Below are positions 1 to 5,492 of a stretch of DNA of 9,407 nucleotides, piece after piece. This stretch comes from Betaproteobacteria bacterium (GTDB taxonomy: Bacteria; Pseudomonadota; Gammaproteobacteria; Burkholderiales; Burkholderiaceae_C). The stretch spans positions 1-9,407 of the forward strand of contig RFTR01000065.1 in assembly GCA_009923345.1 (NCBI GenBank), written 5' to 3'. The notes under the pieces were generated by a model, which searched no databases, was not told the DNA's origin, and saw nothing but the letters and a program-made list of their open reading frames with translations. Within the stretch, counting starts at the first letter, position 1, and each line of letters starts with the position of its first letter. The position numbers and the translations under genes were made by a program.

Positions 1-779
1 ATCGGATGTGGCGACGTAGGCATGCGTTTAGCGCGTCTGCAGCGTCATGTGCGAACTTTTGCATTGACTTCGCAACAGCAGAGAACCACTGAACTGCGTG
101 ATGCAGGCATCACACCCCTCTTAGGCAATTTAGACCAACCCAATAGCTTAAAGCGTTTGGCAGGTCTTGCCACGCGAGTGGTGCACTTGGCTCCGCCACC
201 ACTCCAAGGTAATCAAGATCCCCGCACTTTAGCGCTAGCCCGTGCATTAATGTTGCGAACAGCGCCAATCAGTGTGGTCTATGGTTCTACCAGTGGCGTT
301 TACGGAGACTGCGATGGTGCGTGGGTCACAGAGACACGATTAACGCATCCCAAAACCAGCAGAGCCCAGCGTAGGGTTGATGCCGAGCAGCGGTTGCGCC
401 ATCTTGCGCGATTACGCGGCAACGCTATTCGCATGAGTGTGTTGCGCATTCCTGGCATCTATGCTGATGACCGCGTAGGTGGGACACCCCGTGACCGATT
501 AACGCGTGGCACAGCTGTTTTGCAAAAGCAAGACGCACATACAACATCAATGACGACAGCCAGATGTTGATGGGAGATTATTTCGATATGGCGGCAGGTG
601 TGTATGGTTTGCCAAAACCACCACGCATCAGTCGTTCAAAAGCCCAACTTGAATTAGGCGAAATGCAAATGAGCTTTATGAGCGAATCGCGCCGCTTGGT
701 CAACACGCGTATGAAGCGTGAATTGCGGTTGCGCTTGCTATATCCGCAGGTGCAAGATGGGCTCAAAGCCCAAAACTAG
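1..779 (+). pseudogene. Atypical SDR (YeeZ-like NAD(P)-binding epimerase family), 5'-partial, broken by an internal deletion and frameshift
   Basis: The reading frame is already open at base 1 and begins inside a Rossmann glycine motif (IGCGDVGMRL, pattern GxGxxG), so the true start lies upstream of the window. Frame 1 runs to a stop at 570 and includes the family-typical STSGVYGDC segment and the LRIPGIYADDR segment. From about 540 the homologous sequence continues in frame 3 as YNINDDSQMLMGDYFDMAA and reaches its stop at 779 through SFMSESRRLVN and LRLLYPQVQDGL, both typical of the C-terminus of this family. From my knowledge of the family, about 27-29 residues that normally join these halves (a TNHIHADDLA-type stretch) are absent, and the loss is not a multiple of three. 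No Tyr-x-x-x-Lys catalytic pair is visible, which is usual in this atypical subgroup; the substrate is unknown. The gene is convergent with the Bug pseudogene. A true deletion or an assembly error would look the same from sequence alone. Confidence 0.82.
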
Positions 780-788
780 TACCCCACG

Positions 789-808
789 ATATCAATCAAA
801 TTTGATAT
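789..808. terminator. Inverted repeat between convergent genes, possible weak bidirectional terminator
   Basis: ATATCAA (789-795) and TTGATAT (802-808) form a perfect 7-bp stem with a 6-nt loop. The repeat overlaps the stop codon of the Bug pseudogene and lies 9 nt after the stop of the SDR pseudogene. There is no T-tract on either strand and the stem is A/T-rich, so a terminator role is only suggested by its position between two converging genes. Confidence 0.25.
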
Positions 809-1725
809 TGGCAGCCTTGATAGCTTTGGCCCAACTGGCTGTGTCGCGATCCAGCAGTTTGGTCGTGGCGTCTGGCGTTAAGTAGCGCACCTCAACGCCA
901 GCAGCGTCAGCACGTTGTTTGGTGTCAGGTTGTTCCATCGCACGCTTCACATCGTTGCTGAGCTTTTGCACAACTTCTTTAGGCGTGCCACTTGGAACAT
1001 AGAGAGCTACCCAAGACTCAAGCTCAAAACCGCTGAGACCAGCTTCTATTGCAGTAGGTACTTGCGGTAATTGTGGGTGTCGGACTTTACCGGTAACAGC
1101 CAATGCTTTTAATTTACCGCTCAGTACATGACCCATCACGGATGGAGGGGTGGTGATAAAAACCTGTACTTGTCCAGCCAAAACATCTTGAATCGCTTGG
1201 CCAGAACCTTTGTAAGGCACATGGGTCATCTCGATCCCCGTTTGCTGTTTAAAAATTTCGGTACCGATGTGTGACACAGAACCGTTGCCTTGCGACGCAT
1301 AGTTCAATTTGCCAGGGTTTTGTTTAGCCCACGCGATAAATTCTTTGAGCGTATTGACGGGAATAGAAGGATGTACTGCAACGACATTGGTTGCCACGGT
1401 GATCAAACCAATTGGGGTGAGGTCTTTTAAGTCCCAAGGCAGTTTGTCCATCAAGATGGGATTGGCAATGTGGTAGCCCGAATACGACACCAAGCTTGTT
1501 GTCTACCACTACGGTTTGGCCGGTTAGTTTGGCTAGAGGGTCTCCAACCAAACGCGCCGATGTGTCCACCAATCCGCCGGGTGGATTAGGGACCACCAAG
1601 GTGATGGACTTGCTGGGATAGTTATCTGCTTGCGCAAGCGCGTTGATAGGAACCGCAAGGCTGCTAGTCAATGCAGTCAATACAACAAGTTGTACAAAAA
1701 ACTGGCGACGAAATATGCAAACCAT
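792..1725 (-). pseudogene. Bug-family (tripartite tricarboxylate) periplasmic solute receptor, frameshifted by an internal deletion
   Basis: Bug receptors bind small carboxylates or related metabolites in the periplasm. The start is clear: ATG at 1725 preceded by AGGAAG, then a signal peptide (RR, a hydrophobic stretch at residues 11-25, ALA/AQA cleavage near 31-33) and the family hallmark YPSKSITLVVPNPPGG (residues 36-51). Frame 1 is homologous up to VVVDNK (residue 77, codon ending at 1495). Homology then resumes in a different frame from 1493 as LVSYSGYHIANPILMDKLPW and runs to the family C-terminus, including KLNYASQGNGSVSHIG and THVPYKGSG. Roughly 20 residues that normally sit between (a PGASGN...DGYTL-type segment) are missing, and one stray base remains, so about 3n-1 bases were lost. 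The pieces sum to about 311 residues against roughly 320-330 usual. The gene starts 21 nt after the ene-reductase stop and was probably cotranscribed with it. Ligand unknown. Confidence 0.85.
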
Positions 1726-1746
1726 GTGTCTTCCTTTCAGATGTAT

Positions 1747-2868
1747 TTAGCGCTGACCAACGCGCACGGGACCAAAAATTGTTTGCGCTTCACGTGGCAG
1801 GCTTCGCCAGTATTGCGGACTAGCTTCTACTGTGCCTTGCAAAGCAGCTGCAGCCTCCCACATCCAGCGTGGTTTGTAGAGAAATGAGCGGGCTAAACCG
1901 ATCAAGTCCGCATCACCGCGCGCAATGATGTCATTAGCCTTGTGAGGCTCAGTGATTAAGCCCACTGTAATCGTAGGCAAGCCTGTTTTGTCTTTCACAA
2001 GCTTGGCAAATGGCACTTGGAACTCAGGACCTACTGGAATTTTTTGTTGGGCAGCAACACCAGCGGTGGATATATGTACAAAATTTGCGCCTTCTTGTTT
2101 TAAGCGTGCGGCAAAGTCAGCGGTTTCTTCTGGCGTCCATCCGTTGTCCACCCAATCGGTGGCTGAGAGTCGCATACCCAAAACACCAGAGTAAGCGGCG
2201 CGCACAGCTTTAAAAACTTGCAACGGAAAACGAGTACGGTTATCAAAATTACCGCCATAGGTATCTGTGCGCTTATTTGCAATAGGCGACAAGAATTGAT
2301 GTAACAAATAACCATGTGCACCATGCAACTCAATGGCTTCAATACCCATAGCGTCTGCACGTTGGGCTGCTTTGACAAAAGCTTGTTCGATATCGATTAA
2401 TCCTTGCGCCGTGATTTCATCTGGCGGCGTCTCTTGCTCTAAATGTGGAACAGCAGAGGGCGCTTCTGGTTGCCAGCCACCATGGGCTCCGTCTAACAAT
2501 TGGCCTCCATGCCAAGGCGCTGCACTGGAACCTTTGCGTCCGGCATGCGCTAATTGAATACAGATGGGTACTTTGGGTGCCAAGTGGCGTGCGCGTCCCA
2601 ATTTATCGTTCAACGCCGCTGCAGTTGCGTCATCCCACAAACCTAAACACGTTGGTGTGATACGCGCTTTGGGAGTAACGGCAGTCGCTTCAATGAAGAA
2701 CATCGATGCGCCGCTATTGAGCAAATTACCCCAATGCATCAGGTGCCAGTCAGTGGCTTGGCCTTCGTTGGCAGAGTACTGACACATGGGTGCAACGACC
2801 ACGCGGTTGTGAAGCACGAGAGGTCCGCGCGGAGATTGCAGGGTGAATTCAGAAAATAAATGGCTCAC
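1747..2868 (-). CDS. NADH:flavin oxidoreductase of the old yellow enzyme family (XenA/YqjM-like ene-reductase)
   Basis: This is an FMN-dependent TIM-barrel enzyme that reduces activated C=C bonds (enones, some nitro-compounds) with NAD(P)H; cytoplasmic. With a GTG start at 2868 it has 373 residues, in the normal range. Visible marks are APMCQYS with Cys29 and Tyr31 (the Cys that tunes FMN in the YqjM/XenA class), QLAHAGRK (105-112), LHGAHGYLLHQFLSP with the substrate-binding pair His182/His185, NKRTDTYGG (198-206), GMRLSATDW with FMN-contacting Arg233, and a phosphate-binding DLIGLAR (321-327). A TTG at 2880 would add four residues, but GGAG (2878-2875) lies 6 nt before the GTG and would be inside that longer frame, so GTG is preferred. 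The stop of the repeat-protein gene is 18 nt upstream and the Bug pseudogene 21 nt downstream, which suggests one transcript. Physiological substrate not deducible. Confidence 0.93.
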   Translation of the reverse strand: MSHLFSEFTLQSPRGPLVLHNRVVVAPMCQYSANEGQATDWHLMHWGNLLNSGASMFFIEATAVTPKARITPTCLGLWDDATAAALNDKLGRARHLAPKVPICIQLAHAGRKGSSAAPWHGGQLLDGAHGGWQPEAPSAVPHLEQETPPDEITAQGLIDIEQAFVKAAQRADAMGIEAIELHGAHGYLLHQFLSPIANKRTDTYGGNFDNRTRFPLQVFKAVRAAYSGVLGMRLSATDWVDNGWTPEETADFAARLKQEGANFVHISTAGVAAQQKIPVGPEFQVPFAKLVKDKTGLPTITVGLITEPHKANDIIARGDADLIGLARSFLYKPRWMWEAAAALQGTVEASPQYWRSLPREAQTIFGPVRVGQR

Positions 2869-2874
2869 AGATTG

Positions 2875-2878
2875 CTCC
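2875..2878 (-). promoter_or_regulatory. Shine-Dalgarno GGAG that decides the ene-reductase start
   Basis: GGAG read on the minus strand, followed by CAATCT and then GTG at 2868. The 6-nt spacing is ideal, whereas the in-frame TTG at 2880 has only a T-run and GAGTT upstream. This supports the GTG as the initiation codon. Confidence 0.7.
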
Positions 2879-2886
2879 AAAAAAAC

Positions 2887-4320
2887 TCAACTTTTGTTCT
2901 CGAGATCGTCTAACTTGTGGTTGAGTTCGTCCACATTGTGTTTGATGCCTGCTAAGCGACCATGGAATGCTTCCATTTGGGCTTGGTGTGCCATAGCAAT
3001 TTTTTTGGCTTCCGCAGGAGAAATAGCACTTGCCAGAGAATTTCTCTGCGGGTTGGTTGACTGCTTGCTTGGTGCCGCTTTGTTAATAGGTGCAACAACA
3101 CTCGGTGCCGTTGGTGCAACTTTGCTGGTAATCGGCTTATTCGCAGTCTTCTTACTCTCTTCTAATGATCTGACGTCAGTGGGTAAAACTTCAAAATGGT
3201 CGGCAATTGCCTGGTGGTCGATTGCTTGTAAGTTGTCGCCAATAGGGGCTACAGACGGGGCTGCTTGCAGATTGTCTTCAAGCGGTTTTTTTGTAACCGA
3301 TGCACCGCGGTCTTCAAAACTGTCTTTGTCTAAGGCCTGACGTGTTTCGTGGTGGGTATCTTTGGGAATAGAGGCAGTGTTTGTCTTGACTTGTTCTTTT
3401 TCAACTAGGGCGTTGCGTTCTTGGATATTTTCTTTGGTGATGCCAGCATCGTTCGTGCTGATTGGATCTTTTGCAATAGTCGCTGGTTTAGATATATCGC
3501 GCTGCGCCGTGGGGATGGCCTGGAGATTGTCTGAAGGACGATCGATGGCAATGTCTTGCAGGTTGTCGTTCACATGGTCGGTGTGAATGCCTTGTATGTT
3601 GGTTTCGGCATTGCCCGTTGGAATACTTTGCGAGTTGTTTGAAGCCGGTTGTGTCGAAGGAAGCTCTTGCAGGTTTTCTTCAAACGCTTCTGTAGGAATT
3701 CCTTGCAGGTTGTCTTGCAACTTGTCGTTACCAATACCTTGCAAGTTATCTTGCAACTTATCGCTAGCAATACCTTGAATATTGTCTTCAACGTTGTTGG
3801 TTGGGATGCCTTGTTGATTTTCTTTTAATGAAACGCTAGAAATGCTTTGGTGGTTATCTGACTGTGTATCAGTAGGAATGCCCTGGAGGTTGTCAACGGA
3901 GGCATTGGAGGTAACACTTTGAAGGTTGTCTTTGGTTGCGCCTGTATTTGCGCTTTGCTTGTTGCTTGAATCTGCAGGACTTTGTGAGATTGCTTGCTTG
4001 TTGGTTTGTGCAGGTGCCTGGTTAACAAATAGCACATTCTCTAGGGGCGTTTTGTCGGAAGGCGCATTTTGCGTTTTGATGTCTTTAACAGGCTTGGTGA
4101 CAAATTTGTCTAAACGTAGGTTTTGCTCAGGCGCCGTGTTGTGGGCCAAGGGATCAAATTCCCCTTCTTTATCTTCAAACGAGCGAACTTTTTCTTGAGT
4201 CTCTTCTTCATGAGACGTCACTATGTTTTTTGGGTTTTTTGCGTTTCCTGTGTGCTCGGACACAGATACCCGCATTTTCTTGCCACTGCTTACAAAGCCT
4301 GAAAATTCATCGTCATTCAT
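2887..4320 (-). CDS. Uncharacterised 477-residue repeat protein: 12-residue DNLQ-type tandem repeats and a C-terminal coiled coil
   Basis: I do not recognise this family. The protein has no signal peptide and no membrane segment and is strongly hydrophilic, so it is probably cytoplasmic and largely disordered. Layout: residues 1-130 are polar and acidic/basic mixed (HEEETQEKVRSFEDKEGEF); residues 131-275 hold twelve tandem 12-residue units with consensus [D/E]N[L/I]Q[G/S]IPT[D/N]xxx (unit 8 has 13); residues 276-375 keep scattered degenerate copies (ENIQ at 297, DNLQ at 349 and 363); 390-430 are rich in Ala/Pro/Thr/Lys; residues 434-477 form a heptad-rich helix (MEAFHGRLAGIKHNVDEL, then NHKLDDLENK), likely a coiled coil for oligomerisation. 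The reading frame stays open 49 codons further upstream through the tRNA-Leu, but that is spurious; ATG at 4320 starts MNDDEF. Its ribosome binding site is weak. It ends 18 nt before the ene-reductase. One inferred role is a scaffold whose repeats each bind a partner. Confidence 0.75.
   Translation of the reverse strand: MNDDEFSGFVSSGKKMRVSVSEHTGNAKNPKNIVTSHEEETQEKVRSFEDKEGEFDPLAHNTAPEQNLRLDKFVTKPVKDIKTQNAPSDKTPLENVLFVNQAPAQTNKQAISQSPADSSNKQSANTGATKDNLQSVTSNASVDNLQGIPTDTQSDNHQSISSVSLKENQQGIPTNNVEDNIQGIASDKLQDNLQGIGNDKLQDNLQGIPTEAFEENLQELPSTQPASNNSQSIPTGNAETNIQGIHTDHVNDNLQDIAIDRPSDNLQAIPTAQRDISKPATIAKDPISTNDAGITKENIQERNALVEKEQVKTNTASIPKDTHHETRQALDKDSFEDRGASVTKKPLEDNLQAAPSVAPIGDNLQAIDHQAIADHFEVLPTDVRSLEESKKTANKPITSKVAPTAPSVVAPINKAAPSKQSTNPQRNSLASAISPAEAKKIAMAHQAQMEAFHGRLAGIKHNVDELNHKLDDLENKS
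3496..3930 (-). repeat. Tandem 36-bp coding repeat array (12 units)
   Basis: This is the DNA footprint of residues 131-275 of the repeat protein. Each unit is 36 nt apart from one of 39 nt. Copies have diverged at DNA level but keep DNLQ/ENLQ/DNIQ at the start of the unit and usually Ile at position 6. Units 5 and 6 (residues 179-202) share the ending DKLQ and are the most alike, which points to a fairly recent duplication. Confidence 0.85.
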
Positions 4321-4345
4321 AAGATAACCACAGATCTTTGAAACA

Positions 4346-4369
4346 AAAGGTCGATGAGGACAAACCTTT
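4346..4369 (-). terminator. Possible weak hairpin between tRNA-Leu and the repeat-protein gene
   Basis: On the minus strand AAAGGT (4369-4364) can pair with ACCTTT (4351-4346) across a 12-nt loop, followed by TTGTTT. The stem is only 6 bp with few G/C pairs. It lies 20 nt after the tRNA 3' end and 26 nt before the repeat-protein ATG, so it could end the tRNA transcript or be chance. Confidence 0.25.
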
Positions 4370-4388
4370 AACAGCAGCCTTGGACCGC

Positions 4389-4473
4389 TGGTGCCCGGGG
4401 CCGGAATCGAACCGGCACGCCTTGCGGCGGGGGATTTTGAGTCCCCTGCGTCTACCAATTTCACCACCCGGGC
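4389..4473 (-). tRNA. tRNA-Leu(CAA)
   Basis: A complete 85-nt class II cloverleaf can be drawn by hand: acceptor GCCCGGG/CCCGGGC with A73 and an encoded CCA (4391-4389); D-arm with AATTGGTAGA; anticodon stem GGGGA/TCCCC around loop CTCAAAA, anticodon CAA at 4439-4437; a long variable arm CGCC-GCAA-GGCG typical of leucine tRNAs; T-arm GCCGG-TTCGATT-CCGGC. It decodes UUG. All stems are intact, so it should be functional. It stands between the 138-residue protein gene and the repeat-protein gene, all on the same strand. Confidence 0.97.
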
Positions 4474-4493
4474 GCGGAGGAGAGACGAATATT

Positions 4494-4511
4494 ATGACAT
4501 AGAGCTGTCAT
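4494..4511. promoter_or_regulatory. Inverted repeat just upstream of tRNA-Leu
   Basis: ATGACA (4494-4499) and TGTCAT (4506-4511) form perfect 6-bp arms separated by TAGAGC, 21 nt upstream of the tRNA 5' end. On the minus strand a CATAAT sequence (4498-4493) overlapping the repeat could serve as the -10 element of the tRNA promoter; I see no good -35. The symmetry could be an operator or chance. Confidence 0.3.
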
Positions 4512-4550
4512 GTGGCTCAGTGCGTGTGAGTGGGGGATTTGAGTAGGCTT

Positions 4551-4967
4551 TTAGCCCCATGTGTTGATGTTCGTACCGCGTCCCAACATCGCTAAAAGGC
4601 TGGACTGTTGTGCTTTGAGACTGGCGTGCGCTAAAGCAGCAGCTGTCTTTTGTGCTGGCGTTGACGCAGCGATGGCGCTGTTTTGGGTTGAGTTGGCAGA
4701 GCTGCTAGCGTTTTTACCGTGCTTGCCCTGCATGTCGAGTGCGGCTTTTTGCGCGCCTGCCAAGTCTTCATGGCGCAGGGCTTGATAAAGACGACCGAGG
4801 GGGCTGGTGTTATTTGCAGCCATGGGTGGCATGCCTGAGGATGCATACGCTTTTTGTGCCGATGCCATATCGCCAGACTTGAGAGCGGCAAACATGTTGT
4901 TCATGTTTTGTTGTTTTTGTTGAAGGCCGCTGGCATAGGTGCTTTGACCAATGGTGTTGACTGTCAT
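4551..4967 (-). CDS. Uncharacterised 138-residue Ala/Gln/Ser-rich protein with duplicated ALxxxDxAxAQKA motif
   Basis: I cannot name this family. The start is ATG at 4967 (MTVNTIGQ), with GAGATGGA a few bases upstream; longer in-frame starts have no ribosome binding site. No signal peptide, no cysteine and no membrane segment are visible. Two copies of one short helix-forming motif are present: MFAALKSGDMASAQKAYAS near residues 25-43 and LYQALRHEDLAGAQKAALD near residues 59-77, followed by a low-complexity Ser/Asn/Ala linker with GKHGKNASSSANSTQNS, then an Ala-rich helix and a C-terminus ending LLAMLGRGTNINTWG. The 'SGD-x-x-x-AQ-K-A' pattern resembles short repeats seen in other uncharacterised proteobacterial proteins, from memory. 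It stands upstream of tRNA-Leu on the same strand. Function unknown; the composition suggests a small helical, possibly self-associating protein. Confidence 0.72.
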   Translation of the reverse strand: MTVNTIGQSTYASGLQQKQQNMNNMFAALKSGDMASAQKAYASSGMPPMAANNTSPLGRLYQALRHEDLAGAQKAALDMQGKHGKNASSSANSTQNSAIAASTPAQKTAAALAHASLKAQQSSLLAMLGRGTNINTWG

Positions 4968-5309
4968 TTTTTTCCATCTCGAATTAAGAGATATCAAGCA
5001 ATAAACAGGCCTTGCCGAATTGACGATATTGAGCGGCAACTTTTTGCCGGCTATTCCGATATGTCAGTTCAACCGATACTTACTTGTCAGGTAGTTATGT
5101 TTGGTGGAGCTGTCGTTTCAAGCGATACACATCACACAAGCGATAAATCCCGAACACCTACTTGGACTTGGCTAGCCCAAACAGCTCGCTGAAACAAAGC
5201 TATGCGCTTTAGGGTACGACTTTGAAGCAAACGCAATCGGCTGGCTCGACTCTATTAAGTACTAAGTGTCGGTTGGACCGACGGTTGGTGGTGAGGGGGT
5301 TGTTGCTGA
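4968..5309. other. Non-coding stretch with several short inverted repeats
   Basis: No convincing gene is seen; open frames here lack ribosome binding sites and recognisable composition. It holds the 5' region of the 138-residue gene (minus strand) and three perfect hairpins: CGGCAA-CTTT-TTGCCG at 5034-5049 (with a competing TTGCCG at 5012-5017), AAAGC-TATGC-GCTTT at 5196-5210, and GTCGGT-TGG-ACCGAC at 5268-5282. None has a T-tract. Together with the cloverleaf and terminator that follow they could belong to one structured transcript. Confidence 0.4.
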
Positions 5310-5390
5310 TCAGGGCTTACGTTCAAGTTGAGTGAAGTAAAGGATTGCAAACCCTTTTGTCGGTGGTTAGATTACGCACCGAGCCACTGA
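5310..5390 (+). ncRNA. tRNA-like four-way junction, possibly a decayed tRNA-Cys(GCA)
   Basis: By hand this segment folds as a cloverleaf. Closing stem: TCAGGGCT (5310-5317) with AGCC-A-CTGA (5382-5390), 8 bp with one bulged A. Arm 1: TTCA (5322-5325) with TGAA (5333-5336), extendable by AC/GT. Arm 2: AAAGG (5339-5343) with CCTTT (5353-5357), whose loop contains TTGCAAA, as in tRNA-Cys with anticodon GCA. Arm 3: CGGTG (5361-5365) with CACCG (5377-5381) around a TTAGATT-containing loop. Against a functional tRNA: an A-C mismatch where pair 31-39 should be, no GG in the D-loop, a non-canonical T-loop and no CCA end. It abuts a strong terminator, which supports it being the 3' part of a real transcript. 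Alternatives are a small regulatory RNA or a 5' leader element. Confidence 0.35.
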
Positions 5391-5398
5391 GAAAAACC

Positions 5399-5424
5399 AA
5401 AACCACCTTCGGGTGGTTTTCTCA
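5399..5424 (+). terminator. Strong intrinsic terminator with UUCG loop
   Basis: AAAACCACC (5399-5407), TTCG (5408-5411) and GGTGGTTTT (5412-5420) form a perfect 9-bp hairpin ending in T's. On the opposite strand the same hairpin is followed by GGTTTTT, so it may act in both directions. An upstream TGAGAAAAACCA (5388-5399) is nearly complementary to TGGTTTTCTCA (5414-5424), with one extra A, so an alternative pairing that disrupts the UUCG hairpin is possible. It insulates the nitronate monooxygenase promoter from upstream transcription. Confidence 0.85.
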
Positions 5425-5433
5425 TTGGAGACT

Positions 5434-5461
5434 TTGTGTTTTAGATACCCCTTCATATAAT
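5434..5461 (+). promoter_or_regulatory. Sigma-70-type promoter of the nitronate monooxygenase gene
   Basis: A perfect TATAAT (5456-5461) lies 31 nt before the start codon, with TTGTGT (5434-5439) as a weak -35 at 16-nt spacing. It comes right after the UUCG terminator, so the gene most likely has its own promoter. Confidence 0.6.
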
Positions 5462-5492
5462 GAATTTTTGATCAAAAGTTAATGCAACAGCT

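Noticed and set aside
2879..2911. Hairpin with a seven-T run at the end of the repeat-protein gene as a terminator
   Set aside because: The possible stem (CTCGA/TTGAG) is only 5 bp with a G-T pair and the T-run is directly next to the ribosome binding site of the next gene, so cotranscription is more likely.
3587..3791. Open frames on both strands within the repeat array
   Set aside because: They are shadow frames produced by the 36-bp periodicity of the coding repeat.
3496..3930. The regular 36-bp spacing as a CRISPR array
   Set aside because: The whole array is one open frame with diverged copies that encode a 12-residue motif, with no unique spacers between identical repeats.
4321..4467. 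N-terminal extension of the repeat protein reading MVKLVDAGDSKSPAARR
   Set aside because: It is a translation through the tRNA-Leu gene, a well-known type of spurious extension; the real start is ATG 4320.
4968..5039. Longer N-terminus for the 138-residue protein from a TTG at 5039
   Set aside because: No ribosome binding site there, whereas GAGATGGA precedes ATG 4967.
5060..5191. Short + strand open frame of about 43 codons (MSVQPILT)
   Set aside because: No Shine-Dalgarno sequence, no recognisable composition, and it lies over inverted repeats.
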